This document shows positions 1 to 5,892 of a stretch of DNA of 6,344 nucleotides, one piece after another. The stretch spans positions 1 through 6,344 of the forward strand of contig JBBQDZ010000137.1 in NCBI GenBank assembly GCA_038320185.1. The letters are read 5' to 3'. How positions within the stretch are numbered: the first letter of the stretch is position 1; each line of letters begins with the position of its first letter. Under the pieces are notes generated by a model. The model was given only the letters and a program-made list of their open reading frames with translations, searched no databases and had not been told where the DNA came from. Position numbers and translations under genes: made by a program. This DNA is from JBBQDZ01 sp038320185. Its GTDB lineage: Bacteria > Actinomycetota > Thermoleophilia > Gaiellales > Gaiellaceae.

Positions 1-675
1 GTCATCAGCTGGATGGCCCGGAACAAGAGCGATACGAACACGCTCTGGGCGCTGACGACCTTCGGCCGCGTGTTCGTCAGCCACAACGCGAACGCGGCGG
101 ACCCGGCGTCGGTCGTGTGGTACCGGCTCGACAACCTGGCGCAGGGTGCCGCCGGCCCGGCGTCTTGCGTCCCGAGCGGGCCGGCGCCCGCGCCGAACTG
201 CTCGCCGTCACGGTTCCCGAGCGACGTGTATCCGGACCCGACTAACCCGAACCGGGCGTGGATCTCGTACTCGGGCTACAACGCGGCGACTCCGGACACT
301 CCCGGGCATGTCTTCCGCGTCGATGTGACGACCTCGGGCGGAGTCCCGAGTGCCGCGACCTGGACGAACCTCAACGTCGAGTCGGCAACGAACACGTTCC
401 CGACTCCGACGAACGACGGCGATCTGCCGGTTTCGAGCCTCGTCCGCGACGATTCCGCAGCCGGGACCCCGCTCTATGCGGCGACCGACTTCGGCGTCCT
501 CAAGGGGTCAACCAGCGGCACCGGCGGCTGGTCGGTGACTGCCGGCATGCCGCGGTTCGAGGTCACCCATCTCGAGATCGTCGGCGACAGCCGCACCGCC
601 TGCACCGCGAACTGCGCACACGTCCTCTACGGCGTGACGCACTCGCAGGGCATCTGGGTGATGGCGCTCGGCTAG
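1..675 (+). CDS. C-terminal part of a secreted beta-propeller (sialidase/BNR-like) protein, 5' end outside the window
   Basis: The frame is open from base 1 to the TAG at 673-675, so 224 residues of a longer protein are visible; the ATG at base 13 is probably internal. The fragment has no catalytic motif I recognise. It reads like the last blades of a beta-propeller: short strands such as TLWALTTFGRVFVS, RAWISYSGYN and LYAATDFGVLKG, then the closing strand LYGVTHSQGIWVMALG. This resembles the 'LYxxTxGxGIW' ending of BNR/sialidase-like and sortilin-like propellers. No intact Asp-box (SxDxGxTW) is seen. Two cysteine pairs (fragment residues 56/67 and 201/205), low lysine and many Ser/Thr/Asn/Pro fit an extracellular protein, possibly with disulfides. 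The signal peptide would lie upstream. Fold family is inferred and function is unknown. The gene converges on lipA and has no visible link to the lipoate cluster. Confidence 0.72.
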   Translation, partial: VISWMARNKSDTNTLWALTTFGRVFVSHNANAADPASVVWYRLDNLAQGAAGPASCVPSGPAPAPNCSPSRFPSDVYPDPTNPNRAWISYSGYNAATPDTPGHVFRVDVTTSGGVPSAATWTNLNVESATNTFPTPTNDGDLPVSSLVRDDSAAGTPLYAATDFGVLKGSTSGTGGWSVTAGMPRFEVTHLEIVGDSRTACTANCAHVLYGVTHSQGIWVMALG

Positions 676-698
676 ACGCCCCGTCTCGCAACGACAGA

Positions 699-731
699 AA
701 GCGAAGGGCCGCCGCGTGCGGCCCTTCGCTT
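699..731 (+). terminator. Strong hairpin, probable terminator between convergent genes
   Basis: A perfect 14-bp stem (699-712 with 718-731) closes a 5-nt loop CGCGT, starting 24 nt after the stop of the propeller gene. The arm is AAGCGAAGGGCCGC. The + strand continues with TCTCTCC, a pyrimidine-rich tail that is not a clean T run. The minus strand continues with TCTG. It most likely ends transcription of the + strand gene and may also stop minus-strand transcripts leaving lipA, whose stop is about 130 nt away. Confidence 0.75.
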
Positions 732-806
732 CTCTCCGGGATCAGCGTGGCGCCTGGCGCGTCTTCGAGCCAGAAGCCCAGCTAGGGAGGGCTGCTCCGA
801 AGATCG

Positions 807-845
807 AAGCGAAGAAGAGGACCGCCAGGGCGGGGCTCTTCGCTT
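807..845 (-). terminator. Second hairpin, downstream of lipA, weaker terminator candidate
   Basis: AAGCGAAG at 807-814 pairs with CTTCGCTT at 838-845. Inside, CCGC (822-825) pairs with GCGG (830-833) around a CAGG loop, with an unpaired purine-rich internal region between the two stems. It begins 14 nt after the lipA stop in the direction of lipA transcription. No T run follows. The outer arm repeats the outer arm of the hairpin at 699-731. A role in ending or protecting the lipA transcript is inferred. Confidence 0.4.
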
Positions 846-859
846 ACCTGAGACCTGTC

Positions 860-1780
860 CTAGTAGGCGAGGGCGCCGCGGCCGGTCGCGGCGGCATGGC
901 GTTGCTCGTCCGCCCGGTAGCTCGAGCGAACGAGCGGCCCGGAGAAGACGGAGCCGAATCCAAGCTCCTCGCCCTGCTCGCGGAACCAGCGGAACTCGTC
1001 CGGGTGCACCCAGCGGTCGATCGTCGCGTGCTTCGCGCTCGGCTGGAGGTACTGGCCGATCGTGACGACGTCGACGCCCGCCTCGCGCAGATCCCGCATC
1101 GTCTCGATGACCTCGTCGTTTCGCTCGCCGAGGCCGACGATGATCCCTGATTTTGTCAGCACCGGGTACGCGGCCAGCTCCTTCGCCCGCCGCAGCAGCC
1201 GGAGCGCGCCCTCGTAGCTCGCCTTCGCCCCGCGCATGCGTGCATGGAGGCGCCGCACCGTCTCGATGTTGTGGTTGAAGACCTCGGGGCGTGCCGCCAG
1301 CACGGTGCGCAGAGCCTCCTCCTCGACGCCGAGGAAGTCGGGCGTCAGCACCTCGACGGTCGCCTCCGGTAGCTTCGCCTTCAGCGCGCGGATCGTTGCC
1401 GCGTAGTGGCCCGCGCCGCGGTCGCCGACGTCATCTCGGTCTACCGAGGTGATGACGACGTGGCTGAGCTCCATCTGCGCCGCTGCGTGCGCGAGCCGCA
1501 GCGGCTCGAGCGGATCGGGCGGATGCTCGGGGCGGCCGGAGTGGACGTAGCAGTACCGGCAGGCGCGGGTGCAGGTGTCGCCGAGGATCTGGAAGGTCGC
1601 GGTTCCGCGGCCCCAGCACTCGGAGATGTTGGGACAGCGGGCCTCTTCGCAGATCGTGTGCAGTCGCTGCCCGTGGATCAGCTTCCGGACGTCGAAGTAG
1701 CGAGAGTCCGCACTCGGTGCGCGAACCTTCATCCACTCCGGGCGGCGTGGCCGCTCCGCGACGGGCCGAGAGGGCTGCAT
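860..1780 (-). CDS. lipA: Lipoyl synthase LipA (radical SAM)
   Basis: LipA inserts sulfur at C6 and C8 of a protein-bound octanoyl chain, using S-adenosylmethionine and two 4Fe-4S clusters, to form the lipoyl cofactor in the cytoplasm. The 306-residue product has the family's usual length and all its signatures. The auxiliary-cluster cysteines C44, C49 and C55 sit in CEEARCPNISEC. The radical SAM cysteines C70, C74 and C77 sit in CTRACRYC. GQYLQPS lies at 242-248, VHPDEF at 258-263, and the C-terminal RSSY (285-288) supplies the serine ligand of the auxiliary cluster. The ATG start keeps the family N-terminal RxPEWMKxRAP segment (13-22), so a shorter start at M17 is unlikely. The frame meets a stop just upstream, so no longer start exists. 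lipB lies 73 nt upstream on the same strand. No convincing Shine-Dalgarno is visible; a TAnnnT hexamer precedes the start. Confidence 0.97.
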   Translation of the reverse strand: MQPSRPVAERPRRPEWMKVRAPSADSRYFDVRKLIHGQRLHTICEEARCPNISECWGRGTATFQILGDTCTRACRYCYVHSGRPEHPPDPLEPLRLAHAAAQMELSHVVITSVDRDDVGDRGAGHYAATIRALKAKLPEATVEVLTPDFLGVEEEALRTVLAARPEVFNHNIETVRRLHARMRGAKASYEGALRLLRRAKELAAYPVLTKSGIIVGLGERNDEVIETMRDLREAGVDVVTIGQYLQPSAKHATIDRWVHPDEFRWFREQGEELGFGSVFSGPLVRSSYRADEQRHAAATGRGALAY

Positions 1781-1788
1781 CGCCCATC

Positions 1789-1794
1789 AGTCTA
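1789..1794 (-). promoter_or_regulatory. Possible -10 element (TAGACT) just upstream of lipA
   Basis: TAGACT on the minus strand matches the TAnnnT -10 pattern of many actinobacterial promoters. Eight nt (GATGGGCG) separate it from the lipA ATG, so initiation would fall at or next to the start codon and give a leaderless or nearly leaderless mRNA. No -35 box is evident. A six-base match is weak alone; it is listed because the same arrangement precedes lipB. Confidence 0.3.
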
Positions 1795-1853
1795 GGGGAG
1801 GGGTCGCGCGCGCCGGGTAGCTCCCGCGTCTTCTCCTCGAGCCAGGCGGTCGA

Positions 1854-2576
1854 TCACGCCCGCGTCGCGAGTTGATCATGGATCGGCTGGTCCCAGAGGC
1901 CGGCGCCGTCCTTGGCCGGGAGAACCTCCAACTTCAGGTCGAAGACCTCCTCCAGGGCCTCGACGGCAGCCGGCCGGACCTCGTCGACCGTGAGAGGTCG
2001 GCCGAGCTCGCGCGCCATCGTCGTGAAGACGGCGTCTTCGAGGCCGCAGGCGGTGATCCAACGGGTGAACGGAGCAGGGTCGAGATCGACGTTTAGTGCA
2101 TAGCCGTGCGTCGTCACCCAGCGCGAGATGTGCACGCCGATCGAGGCGATCTTGCGCGGGGGCGGGTGGAGCCAGACGCCGGTGAGCCCCTCGAGCCGGT
2201 GGGCCTCGAGCTCATACCTCGCGAGTGTGCGGATGATCGCCTTCTCGAGGTTGCGCAGGTACAGCTTGACGTCGCGGCCGTGACGGTTCAGGTCGAGAAT
2301 CGGGTAGCAAACGAGCTGACCCGGCCCGTGGAAGGTCGACTTGCCCCCGCGGTCGGTCTCGACTATCTCGACGTCGGCTCCCTCCGGGACGTGAAGCTCC
2401 GCCGCCGCGTCGGTTCGCCGCCCGATCGTGATCACGGCCGGATGCTCGAGCAGGATGACGGTGTCGGGGATCGCCCGCTGTGAGACCGCCCCGGCGAGGG
2501 ATCGCTGAAGGTTCCATGCCTGCTCGTAGCCGACGACGCCAAGGTCCAGAAGATAGGCCCCGCGCGGCATCGCCAT
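1854..2576 (-). CDS. lipB: Octanoyltransferase LipB (lipoyl(octanoyl) transferase)
   Basis: LipB transfers octanoate from octanoyl-ACP to the target lysine of lipoyl domains through a cysteine acyl-enzyme intermediate, the step before LipA. The 240-residue product shows the BPL/LplA/LipB fold motifs in order: LLEHPAVITIGRR (42-54), RGGKSTFHGPGQ (76-87) with H83, KIASIGVHI (142-150) with catalytic K142, and ITACGLED (174-181) with catalytic C177. The Lys/Cys pair is complete, so the enzyme should be active. Two starts are possible, ATG at 2576 and ATG at 2570 (MAMPRG). Neither has a clear Shine-Dalgarno. The second lies 7 nt after a TAGAGT hexamer, which favours a leaderless start there (238 residues). 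The gene lies upstream of lipA and downstream of the E2 gene, separated from E2 by the transposase unit. Confidence 0.96.
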   Translation of the reverse strand: MAMPRGAYLLDLGVVGYEQAWNLQRSLAGAVSQRAIPDTVILLEHPAVITIGRRTDAAAELHVPEGADVEIVETDRGGKSTFHGPGQLVCYPILDLNRHGRDVKLYLRNLEKAIIRTLARYELEAHRLEGLTGVWLHPPPRKIASIGVHISRWVTTHGYALNVDLDPAPFTRWITACGLEDAVFTTMARELGRPLTVDEVRPAAVEALEEVFDLKLEVLPAKDGAGLWDQPIHDQLATRA

Positions 2577-2577
2577 G

Positions 2578-2583
2578 ACTCTA
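2578..2583 (-). promoter_or_regulatory. Possible -10 element (TAGAGT) for leaderless lipB
   Basis: TAGAGT on the minus strand ends one base before the first ATG of lipB and 7 nt before the in-frame second ATG (first base at 2570). That is the usual -10 to +1 distance and would start the transcript at the second ATG. No -35-like hexamer stands out about 17 nt upstream. Given the insertion upstream, an own promoter for lipB would make biological sense, but this is inference. Confidence 0.35.
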
Positions 2584-2620
2584 GCCGCCGATGTCCGGAG
2601 GCCGGCGGCCGTGTCTCCGC

Positions 2621-2657
2621 GAGCCAGGTCCGGGGGTCAGGCCCCCGGACCTGGCTC
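2621..2657. repeat. REP-like perfect palindrome at the 3' end of the transposase gene
   Basis: A perfect 16-bp stem (2621-2636 with 2642-2657) closes a 5-nt loop TCAGG. The central CGGGGGTCAGGCCCCCGG (2631-2648) is identical to 3300-3317 on the other side of the transposase gene. The minus-strand TGA stop of the transposase (2656-2658) overlaps the last bases of the arm. The hairpin also lies 44 nt upstream of lipB and could act as a terminator or insulator between the two genes, although no T run follows. Confidence 0.75.
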
Positions 2658-3243
2658 AAACAGCCGGGCCGTCGCGTGGGCGTAGCCCCATCGAGTCCAG
2701 CGGGCTCTCGACGAACGACCGGAGCGCGTCGCGTGCTTCCGCGGCCCGGTTGCCGAACTCGCCCAGGAGAAGCTCGAGCGTCAGGAAGCGGCGGCGCGGC
2801 ACCTTGCCGATCGCCACGCGGTAGCTGCTCCACGGCCAGTCGCCGGGCTTCCGGCACAGACCGGCCGCCACGGGATTCAGCGCGATGTACCGCGTCAGGG
2901 TCATCAGCTGGTAGGTGCTCTCGACGATCCGTGAGCGGAACCGTCCTTCGAAGAGGTGCCCGTCGACGTCGTGCCTCGTGTTCGTCCACTGCGCGTGGAG
3001 GAAGTTGAGACGGTGCATCCCCTGCGAGAGGTTCTCCTTCGGAGTCTGGATGACGAGGTGGTAATGGTTGCCCATCAGGCAATAGGCGTGGCAGCGCCAG
3101 CCGAAACGCTTGACGACCGCTGCGAGCAGTTCGATGAAGCGCTCCCGGTCACGGTCGTCCAGAAAGATCGGCTGCCGTCGGTTGCCGCGGGAGGTGATGT
3201 GGAAGATCCCGCCCGCGGGCGCGTTCCTAGGGGGACGAGCCAC
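2656..3243 (-). CDS. REP-associated tyrosine transposase (RAYT, Y1 HUH family)
   Basis: This is a single-strand DNA nuclease/transposase-like protein of the Y1 HUH superfamily, expected to recognise and cut REP hairpins. In the frame counted from the upstream GTG at 3261 (201 residues), the HUH motif is GNHYHLV with H66 and H68. The catalytic tyrosine is Y125 in RYIALNPVAAG, HLFEGRFRS lies at 102-110 and DWPWSSYR at 141-148. All active-site residues are present, so the gene looks intact. I chose the GTG at 3243 (195 residues) because it yields MARPPRNAPAGGIFHITSRG, the usual RAYT N-terminus; the GTG at 3261 would add six residues. Neither start has a good Shine-Dalgarno. The stop codon lies on the arm of the downstream palindrome, and a matching palindrome lies 5' of the gene, so gene and repeats appear to form one unit. 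GC content looks like that of the neighbours. Confidence 0.92.
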   Translation of the reverse strand: MARPPRNAPAGGIFHITSRGNRRQPIFLDDRDRERFIELLAAVVKRFGWRCHAYCLMGNHYHLVIQTPKENLSQGMHRLNFLHAQWTNTRHDVDGHLFEGRFRSRIVESTYQLMTLTRYIALNPVAAGLCRKPGDWPWSSYRVAIGKVPRRRFLTLELLLGEFGNRAAEARDALRSFVESPLDSMGLRPRDGPAV

Positions 3244-3291
3244 AAGCGCGAGGGTATGCACGTCAGCGTGGCGGCGAAACCCGCTTTTCTA

Positions 3292-3324
3292 GACATGTTC
3301 GGGGGTCAGGCCCCCGGCCACGTC
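3292..3324. repeat. REP-like imperfect palindrome at the 5' end of the transposase gene
   Basis: The core stem CGGGGG/CCCCCG (3300-3305 with 3311-3316) has a TCAGG loop. An imperfect outer stem (GAC at 3292-3294 with GTC at 3322-3324, TG with CA, one T-G wobble, and mismatches) extends it. The 18 nt at 3300-3317 match 2631-2648 exactly and in the same orientation; the outer arms differ. It lies 16 nt after the E2 stop, so it also falls where an E2 operon terminator would be. Confidence 0.7.
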
Positions 3325-3340
3325 AAAAGAGGACAAGACC

Positions 3341-4759
3341 CTAGTAGTCGGACTCGCTCCAGGTCTCCAGACGTTCCCGCAGGTCGCGCAGGAAGCGGCC
3401 GGCGAGGGCGCCGTCGACGAGACGATGGTCGTAGGTCAGCGTCAGGTTCATGATCGGCCTGATGGCGATGACGTCTGCGCCGAACTCGTCCTGAACCACC
3501 CACGGCCGCTTCACCACCGCGTAGGTACCGAGGATTGCCGCCTGTGGCTGGCTGATGACGGGTGTTCCGTGGAACGTGCCATAGCCCCCGGGGTTCGTGA
3601 TCGTGAAGGTGCCGCCGGTGACGTCGTCGGGCGTGAGCTGCTTCTCGCGCGCGCGGCGCGCTATCTCAGTAACGCCCTTCGCGACGCCCAGCAGGTTCAG
3701 CGTCTCCGCGTTCTTCAGCACCGGGACGATGAGGCCCTTCCCGTCCTGGAGTTCGACGGCGAAGCCGAGATTGACGTAGTTCCGGACGACTATCTGCTCC
3801 CCGCGAATCTCGCCGTTCACCCACGGGTAAGCCCTGAGGGTCTCGACTGTCGCCCGCGCGACGAAGGCGAGGTACGTCGGGTTGACCCCGTAGGAGGCCT
3901 GGAACTCCTTCTTCAGCTTCTCCCGGATCGAGACGACTCTCGACATGTCCACCTCGATCGCGCTCGTGACGTGCGCGGAGGTGTCGAGCGAGCGCCTCAT
4001 GTGCTCTGCGATCCCCCGCCGCATCGCAGTCATCGGCTCGACCGTCTCGCCGAGCCCTGCCTCGACGGGCGGTGGGGCGGGCGACGGCGGACCGGGCGCC
4101 GGTGCCGCTGGCGCCGACGGCTCGGGAGCTGCTTCCGCCGGCTGTGCCGGCGCTCGAGTCTGCGGCTCTCCGCCCGATTCGACGAAGGCGAGGATGTCCT
4201 TCTTCGTCACGCGGCCGCCGCGGCCGGTGCCGGCGACGCGGGTGACGTCCACGCCATGCTCGGAGGCGATGCGCGCTACGACGGGCGAGACGAAGGTGCG
4301 CCCATTCTCGCTGCCGCCGTCCGGCCCGACCGGCGCGACAGGCTCGGCGGGCTCCGTCGTCGACCCGGGCGAGCTTGGTGCGACGTCCCCGACGCCCTCG
4401 CTTGCCGCCGCCATCGATGCGTCGGCTGCCGCCTGCGTCGCGGGTTCCGGCACCGACTCCTGGCCATCGGTCGCGGGAGGCGTCTCCGCGGCAGCCTCGT
4501 CTGCATCGGCGCCGCCCCCGATCTGCGCCAGCTTCGTGCCGACCTCGACGGTCTCGCCCTCCCGGACGAAGACCTGCGTCAGCGTCCCGCTGGCCGGGCT
4601 CGGTACCTCGGTATCGACCTTGTCCGTCGAGATCTCGAGCAGAGGTTCGTCCGCCTCGACCGCCTCGCCTTCCTGCTTCAGCCACTTCGTGATCGTCCCC
4701 TCCGAGACGGAGACGCCCATCTGCGGCATTACGACGTCCACGGCGGTATCCGTTGCCAC
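3341..4759 (-). CDS. 2-oxo acid dehydrogenase E2 (dihydrolipoamide acyltransferase)
   Basis: E2 is the core of the complex: its swinging lipoyl arm takes the acyl group from E1 and its catalytic domain passes it to CoA. The 472-residue product has three parts. A single N-terminal lipoyl domain (about 5-80) carries the lipoyl lysine K47 in EISTDKVDTEV. A peripheral subunit-binding domain (about 155-192) reads SPVVARIASEHGVDVTRVAGTGRGG. A C-terminal acyltransferase domain (about 236-470) has catalytic H445 and D449 in YDHRLVDG and the FTITNPGGYG segment near 385. Ala/Pro/Glu-rich linkers at about 82-154 and 193-235 separate the domains. The start is GTG at 4759, fixed by a strong AGGAGG 5 nt upstream. 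E1 beta lies 104 nt upstream. K47 is the expected substrate of the LipB and LipA encoded downstream. Such genes are often labelled sucB, but the two-chain E1 neighbour argues for a branched-chain or pyruvate complex. Confidence 0.93.
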   Translation of the reverse strand: MATDTAVDVVMPQMGVSVSEGTITKWLKQEGEAVEADEPLLEISTDKVDTEVPSPASGTLTQVFVREGETVEVGTKLAQIGGGADADEAAAETPPATDGQESVPEPATQAAADASMAAASEGVGDVAPSSPGSTTEPAEPVAPVGPDGGSENGRTFVSPVVARIASEHGVDVTRVAGTGRGGRVTKKDILAFVESGGEPQTRAPAQPAEAAPEPSAPAAPAPGPPSPAPPPVEAGLGETVEPMTAMRRGIAEHMRRSLDTSAHVTSAIEVDMSRVVSIREKLKKEFQASYGVNPTYLAFVARATVETLRAYPWVNGEIRGEQIVVRNYVNLGFAVELQDGKGLIVPVLKNAETLNLLGVAKGVTEIARRAREKQLTPDDVTGGTFTITNPGGYGTFHGTPVISQPQAAILGTYAVVKRPWVVQDEFGADVIAIRPIMNLTLTYDHRLVDGALAGRFLRDLRERLETWSESDY

Positions 4760-4764
4760 ACGAA

Positions 4765-4770
4765 CCTCCT
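4765..4770 (-). promoter_or_regulatory. Shine-Dalgarno AGGAGG of the E2 gene
   Basis: A perfect AGGAGG on the minus strand lies 5 nt before the GTG at 4759 and decides the E2 start. It is the only strong ribosome binding site I find in the window, suggesting E2 is translated efficiently and independently of E1 beta. Confidence 0.85.
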
Positions 4771-4795
4771 AAGGGCCTTTGCGGAGAGTAAACCA

Positions 4796-4814
4796 GGGTG
4801 CCTGGCAGGCGCCC
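4796..4814 (-). other. Short GC-rich hairpin in the E1 beta-E2 gap
   Basis: GGGTGCC (4796-4802) can pair with GGCGCCC (4808-4814), with one T-G wobble, around a 5-nt TGGCA loop. It lies in the 104-nt gap between the E1 beta stop and the E2 start and has no T run. It could be an RNA processing or stabilising stem, a weak attenuator, or a decayed REP-like palindrome. The rest of the gap shows nothing else I can name apart from the E2 ribosome binding site. Confidence 0.3.
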
Positions 4815-4863
4815 CGCCCCACTTGTCGCGTGTAATCCACGCTGAATACTTCCCGCACAGGCC

Positions 4864-5838
4864 CTAGTACTCGGCGAGCTCTCTCAACCCTGCCACCACA
4901 TCGACGACCTGCGGGATGAAGGCCTTCTCGAGCGGTGGTGAGAACGGGACCGGGGTGTCGGGTGCGGTGATGCGCCTCACGGGCGCGTCGAGCTGCTCGA
5001 AGGCTTCCTCAGCGATCGTCGCGGCGATCTCCCCCCCGAAGCCGCCCGTGCGCGTGTCCTCGTGGAGCACGAGCAGCTTGGACGTCTTCTTCACGCTCGC
5101 GAGCACGGCTCGCTTGTCCCACGGAAGCAACGTTCGCAGGTCGAGTATCTCCACCGAGACGCCGTCCTCCTCGAGCTCCTTCGCGGCTTCTTCGGCGGTG
5201 TAGACCATCGCCCCCCACGTGACGACCGTCAGATCGTCGCCCTCGCGATGCGTGCGCGCCTCGCCGAACGGGATCGCGTAGCGCTCGTCCGGCACCTCCG
5301 CCTTGATCCGGCGGTAGAGGTGCTTGTGCTCGAAGTAGAGAACGGGGTTCGGATCCTCGATCGCGGTCACGAGCAGACCCTTCGCGTCGGCCGGAGTCGA
5401 GGGGCAGACGATCTTCAGGCCCGGGATGTGCGCGAACGAGCTTTCGGGGTTCTGGGAGTGGAAGGGCCCGCCGGAAAACCCGCCTCCGGACGGCAGGCGC
5501 ACGACGATCGGAACAGGTGTACCCGCGCGCCAGCGCTGCTTCGCTGCCACCGTCACGAGCTGGTCCCAGGCGCACGAGATGAAGTCGGCGAACTGCATCT
5601 CGGCAACCGGGCGCATGCCCATGATCGCGGCGCCCGTGCAGCCGCCGACGATCGCCGTCTCGGAGAGCGGCGCGTCGATAACGCGCCAGGGCCCGAACTC
5701 CTCCTGGAACCCGAGCGTCACCTTGAAGGCACCGCCGTAGACGCCGACGTCTTCACCGATGACGAACACCCGCTTGTCCCGGCGCATCTCCTGCCGGAGA
5801 CCATCGGAGATCGCCTGGAGATAGGTCTTCTCGGCCAC
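4864..5838 (-). CDS. 2-oxo acid dehydrogenase E1 component, beta subunit (branched-chain type likely)
   Basis: The beta subunit pairs with E1 alpha in a thiamine-diphosphate decarboxylase that oxidatively decarboxylates a 2-oxo acid and acylates the E2 lipoyl arm. The 324-residue product has the family's full length. Its transketolase-like pyrimidine-binding domain (about 4-180) contains GEDVGVYGGAF (28-38), APLSE (56-60, with E60 expected to activate the cofactor), the FADF segment near 83-86, and HSQNPE with H127. The C-terminal domain (about 195-318) includes VTWGAMVYTA and HEDTRTGGFGGEI. The segments FAHIPGLKIVCPSTP and YFEHKHLYR resemble branched-chain E1 beta more than pyruvate dehydrogenase. 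The start is GTG (5836-5838), chosen because MAEKTYLQAISDGL is the usual N-terminus; there is no clear Shine-Dalgarno. It lies 54 nt after E1 alpha and 104 nt before E2, consistent with one operon. Confidence 0.95.
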   Translation of the reverse strand: MAEKTYLQAISDGLRQEMRRDKRVFVIGEDVGVYGGAFKVTLGFQEEFGPWRVIDAPLSETAIVGGCTGAAIMGMRPVAEMQFADFISCAWDQLVTVAAKQRWRAGTPVPIVVRLPSGGGFSGGPFHSQNPESSFAHIPGLKIVCPSTPADAKGLLVTAIEDPNPVLYFEHKHLYRRIKAEVPDERYAIPFGEARTHREGDDLTVVTWGAMVYTAEEAAKELEEDGVSVEILDLRTLLPWDKRAVLASVKKTSKLLVLHEDTRTGGFGGEIAATIAEEAFEQLDAPVRRITAPDTPVPFSPPLEKAFIPQVVDVVAGLRELAEY

Positions 5839-5892
5839 GCTACGCGTCTAGGATGACGCACCCACGGACGGTGCTCGGTTGCGTCTCGATCG

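Larger units (their letters stand above)
2621..3324 (-). mobile_element. RAYT-REP unit inserted between the E2 gene and lipB
   Basis: The unit is one REP-associated tyrosine transposase gene bracketed by two palindromes with an identical 18-nt core in the same orientation, 669 nt apart. RAYT genes elsewhere are usually single-copy, flanked by REP sequences, and linked to REP spread rather than their own transposition. Boundaries here are the outer ends of the hairpins. I see no target-site duplication or terminal inverted repeats of an ordinary insertion sequence. The unit leaves 16 nt to the E2 stop and 44 nt to lipB. Confidence 0.55.

Noticed and set aside
748..760. GCGCC-T-GGCGC palindrome in the region after the propeller gene
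   Set aside because: A one-nt loop cannot form a stable hairpin, and such short GC palindromes are common at this base composition.
716..1150. A 144-codon + strand frame starting inside the terminator hairpin and overlapping lipA
   Set aside because: It begins within the stem, has no ribosome binding site, and runs antisense to lipA.
2621..2657. Perfect hairpin read simply as the intrinsic terminator of the transposase gene
   Set aside because: It has no T run, and its 18-nt core recurs on the other side of the gene, so REP-like is the better primary description. A terminating effect remains possible.
2432..3082. A 216-codon minus-strand frame overlapping both the transposase and lipB
   Set aside because: It is out of frame with both intact proteins, runs through the palindrome, and its Arg/Pro-rich translation resembles no family.
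2621..3324. CRISPR array or tRNA/rRNA genes around the repeats
   Set aside because: There are only two repeat copies with a coding gene between them, and no cloverleaf or rRNA-like sequence is seen anywhere in the window.
3425..4867. A 480-codon open frame on the + strand opposite the E2 gene
   Set aside because: Its translation is rich in Arg, Asp and Leu with no recognisable domain, while the minus strand encodes a complete E2 with all motifs. Long antisense frames are expected in GC-rich coding DNA.
5062..5856. A 264-codon open frame on the + strand opposite E1 beta
   Set aside because: Antisense shadow of a well-conserved gene, with low-complexity Arg/Asp/Leu-rich translation and no motifs.
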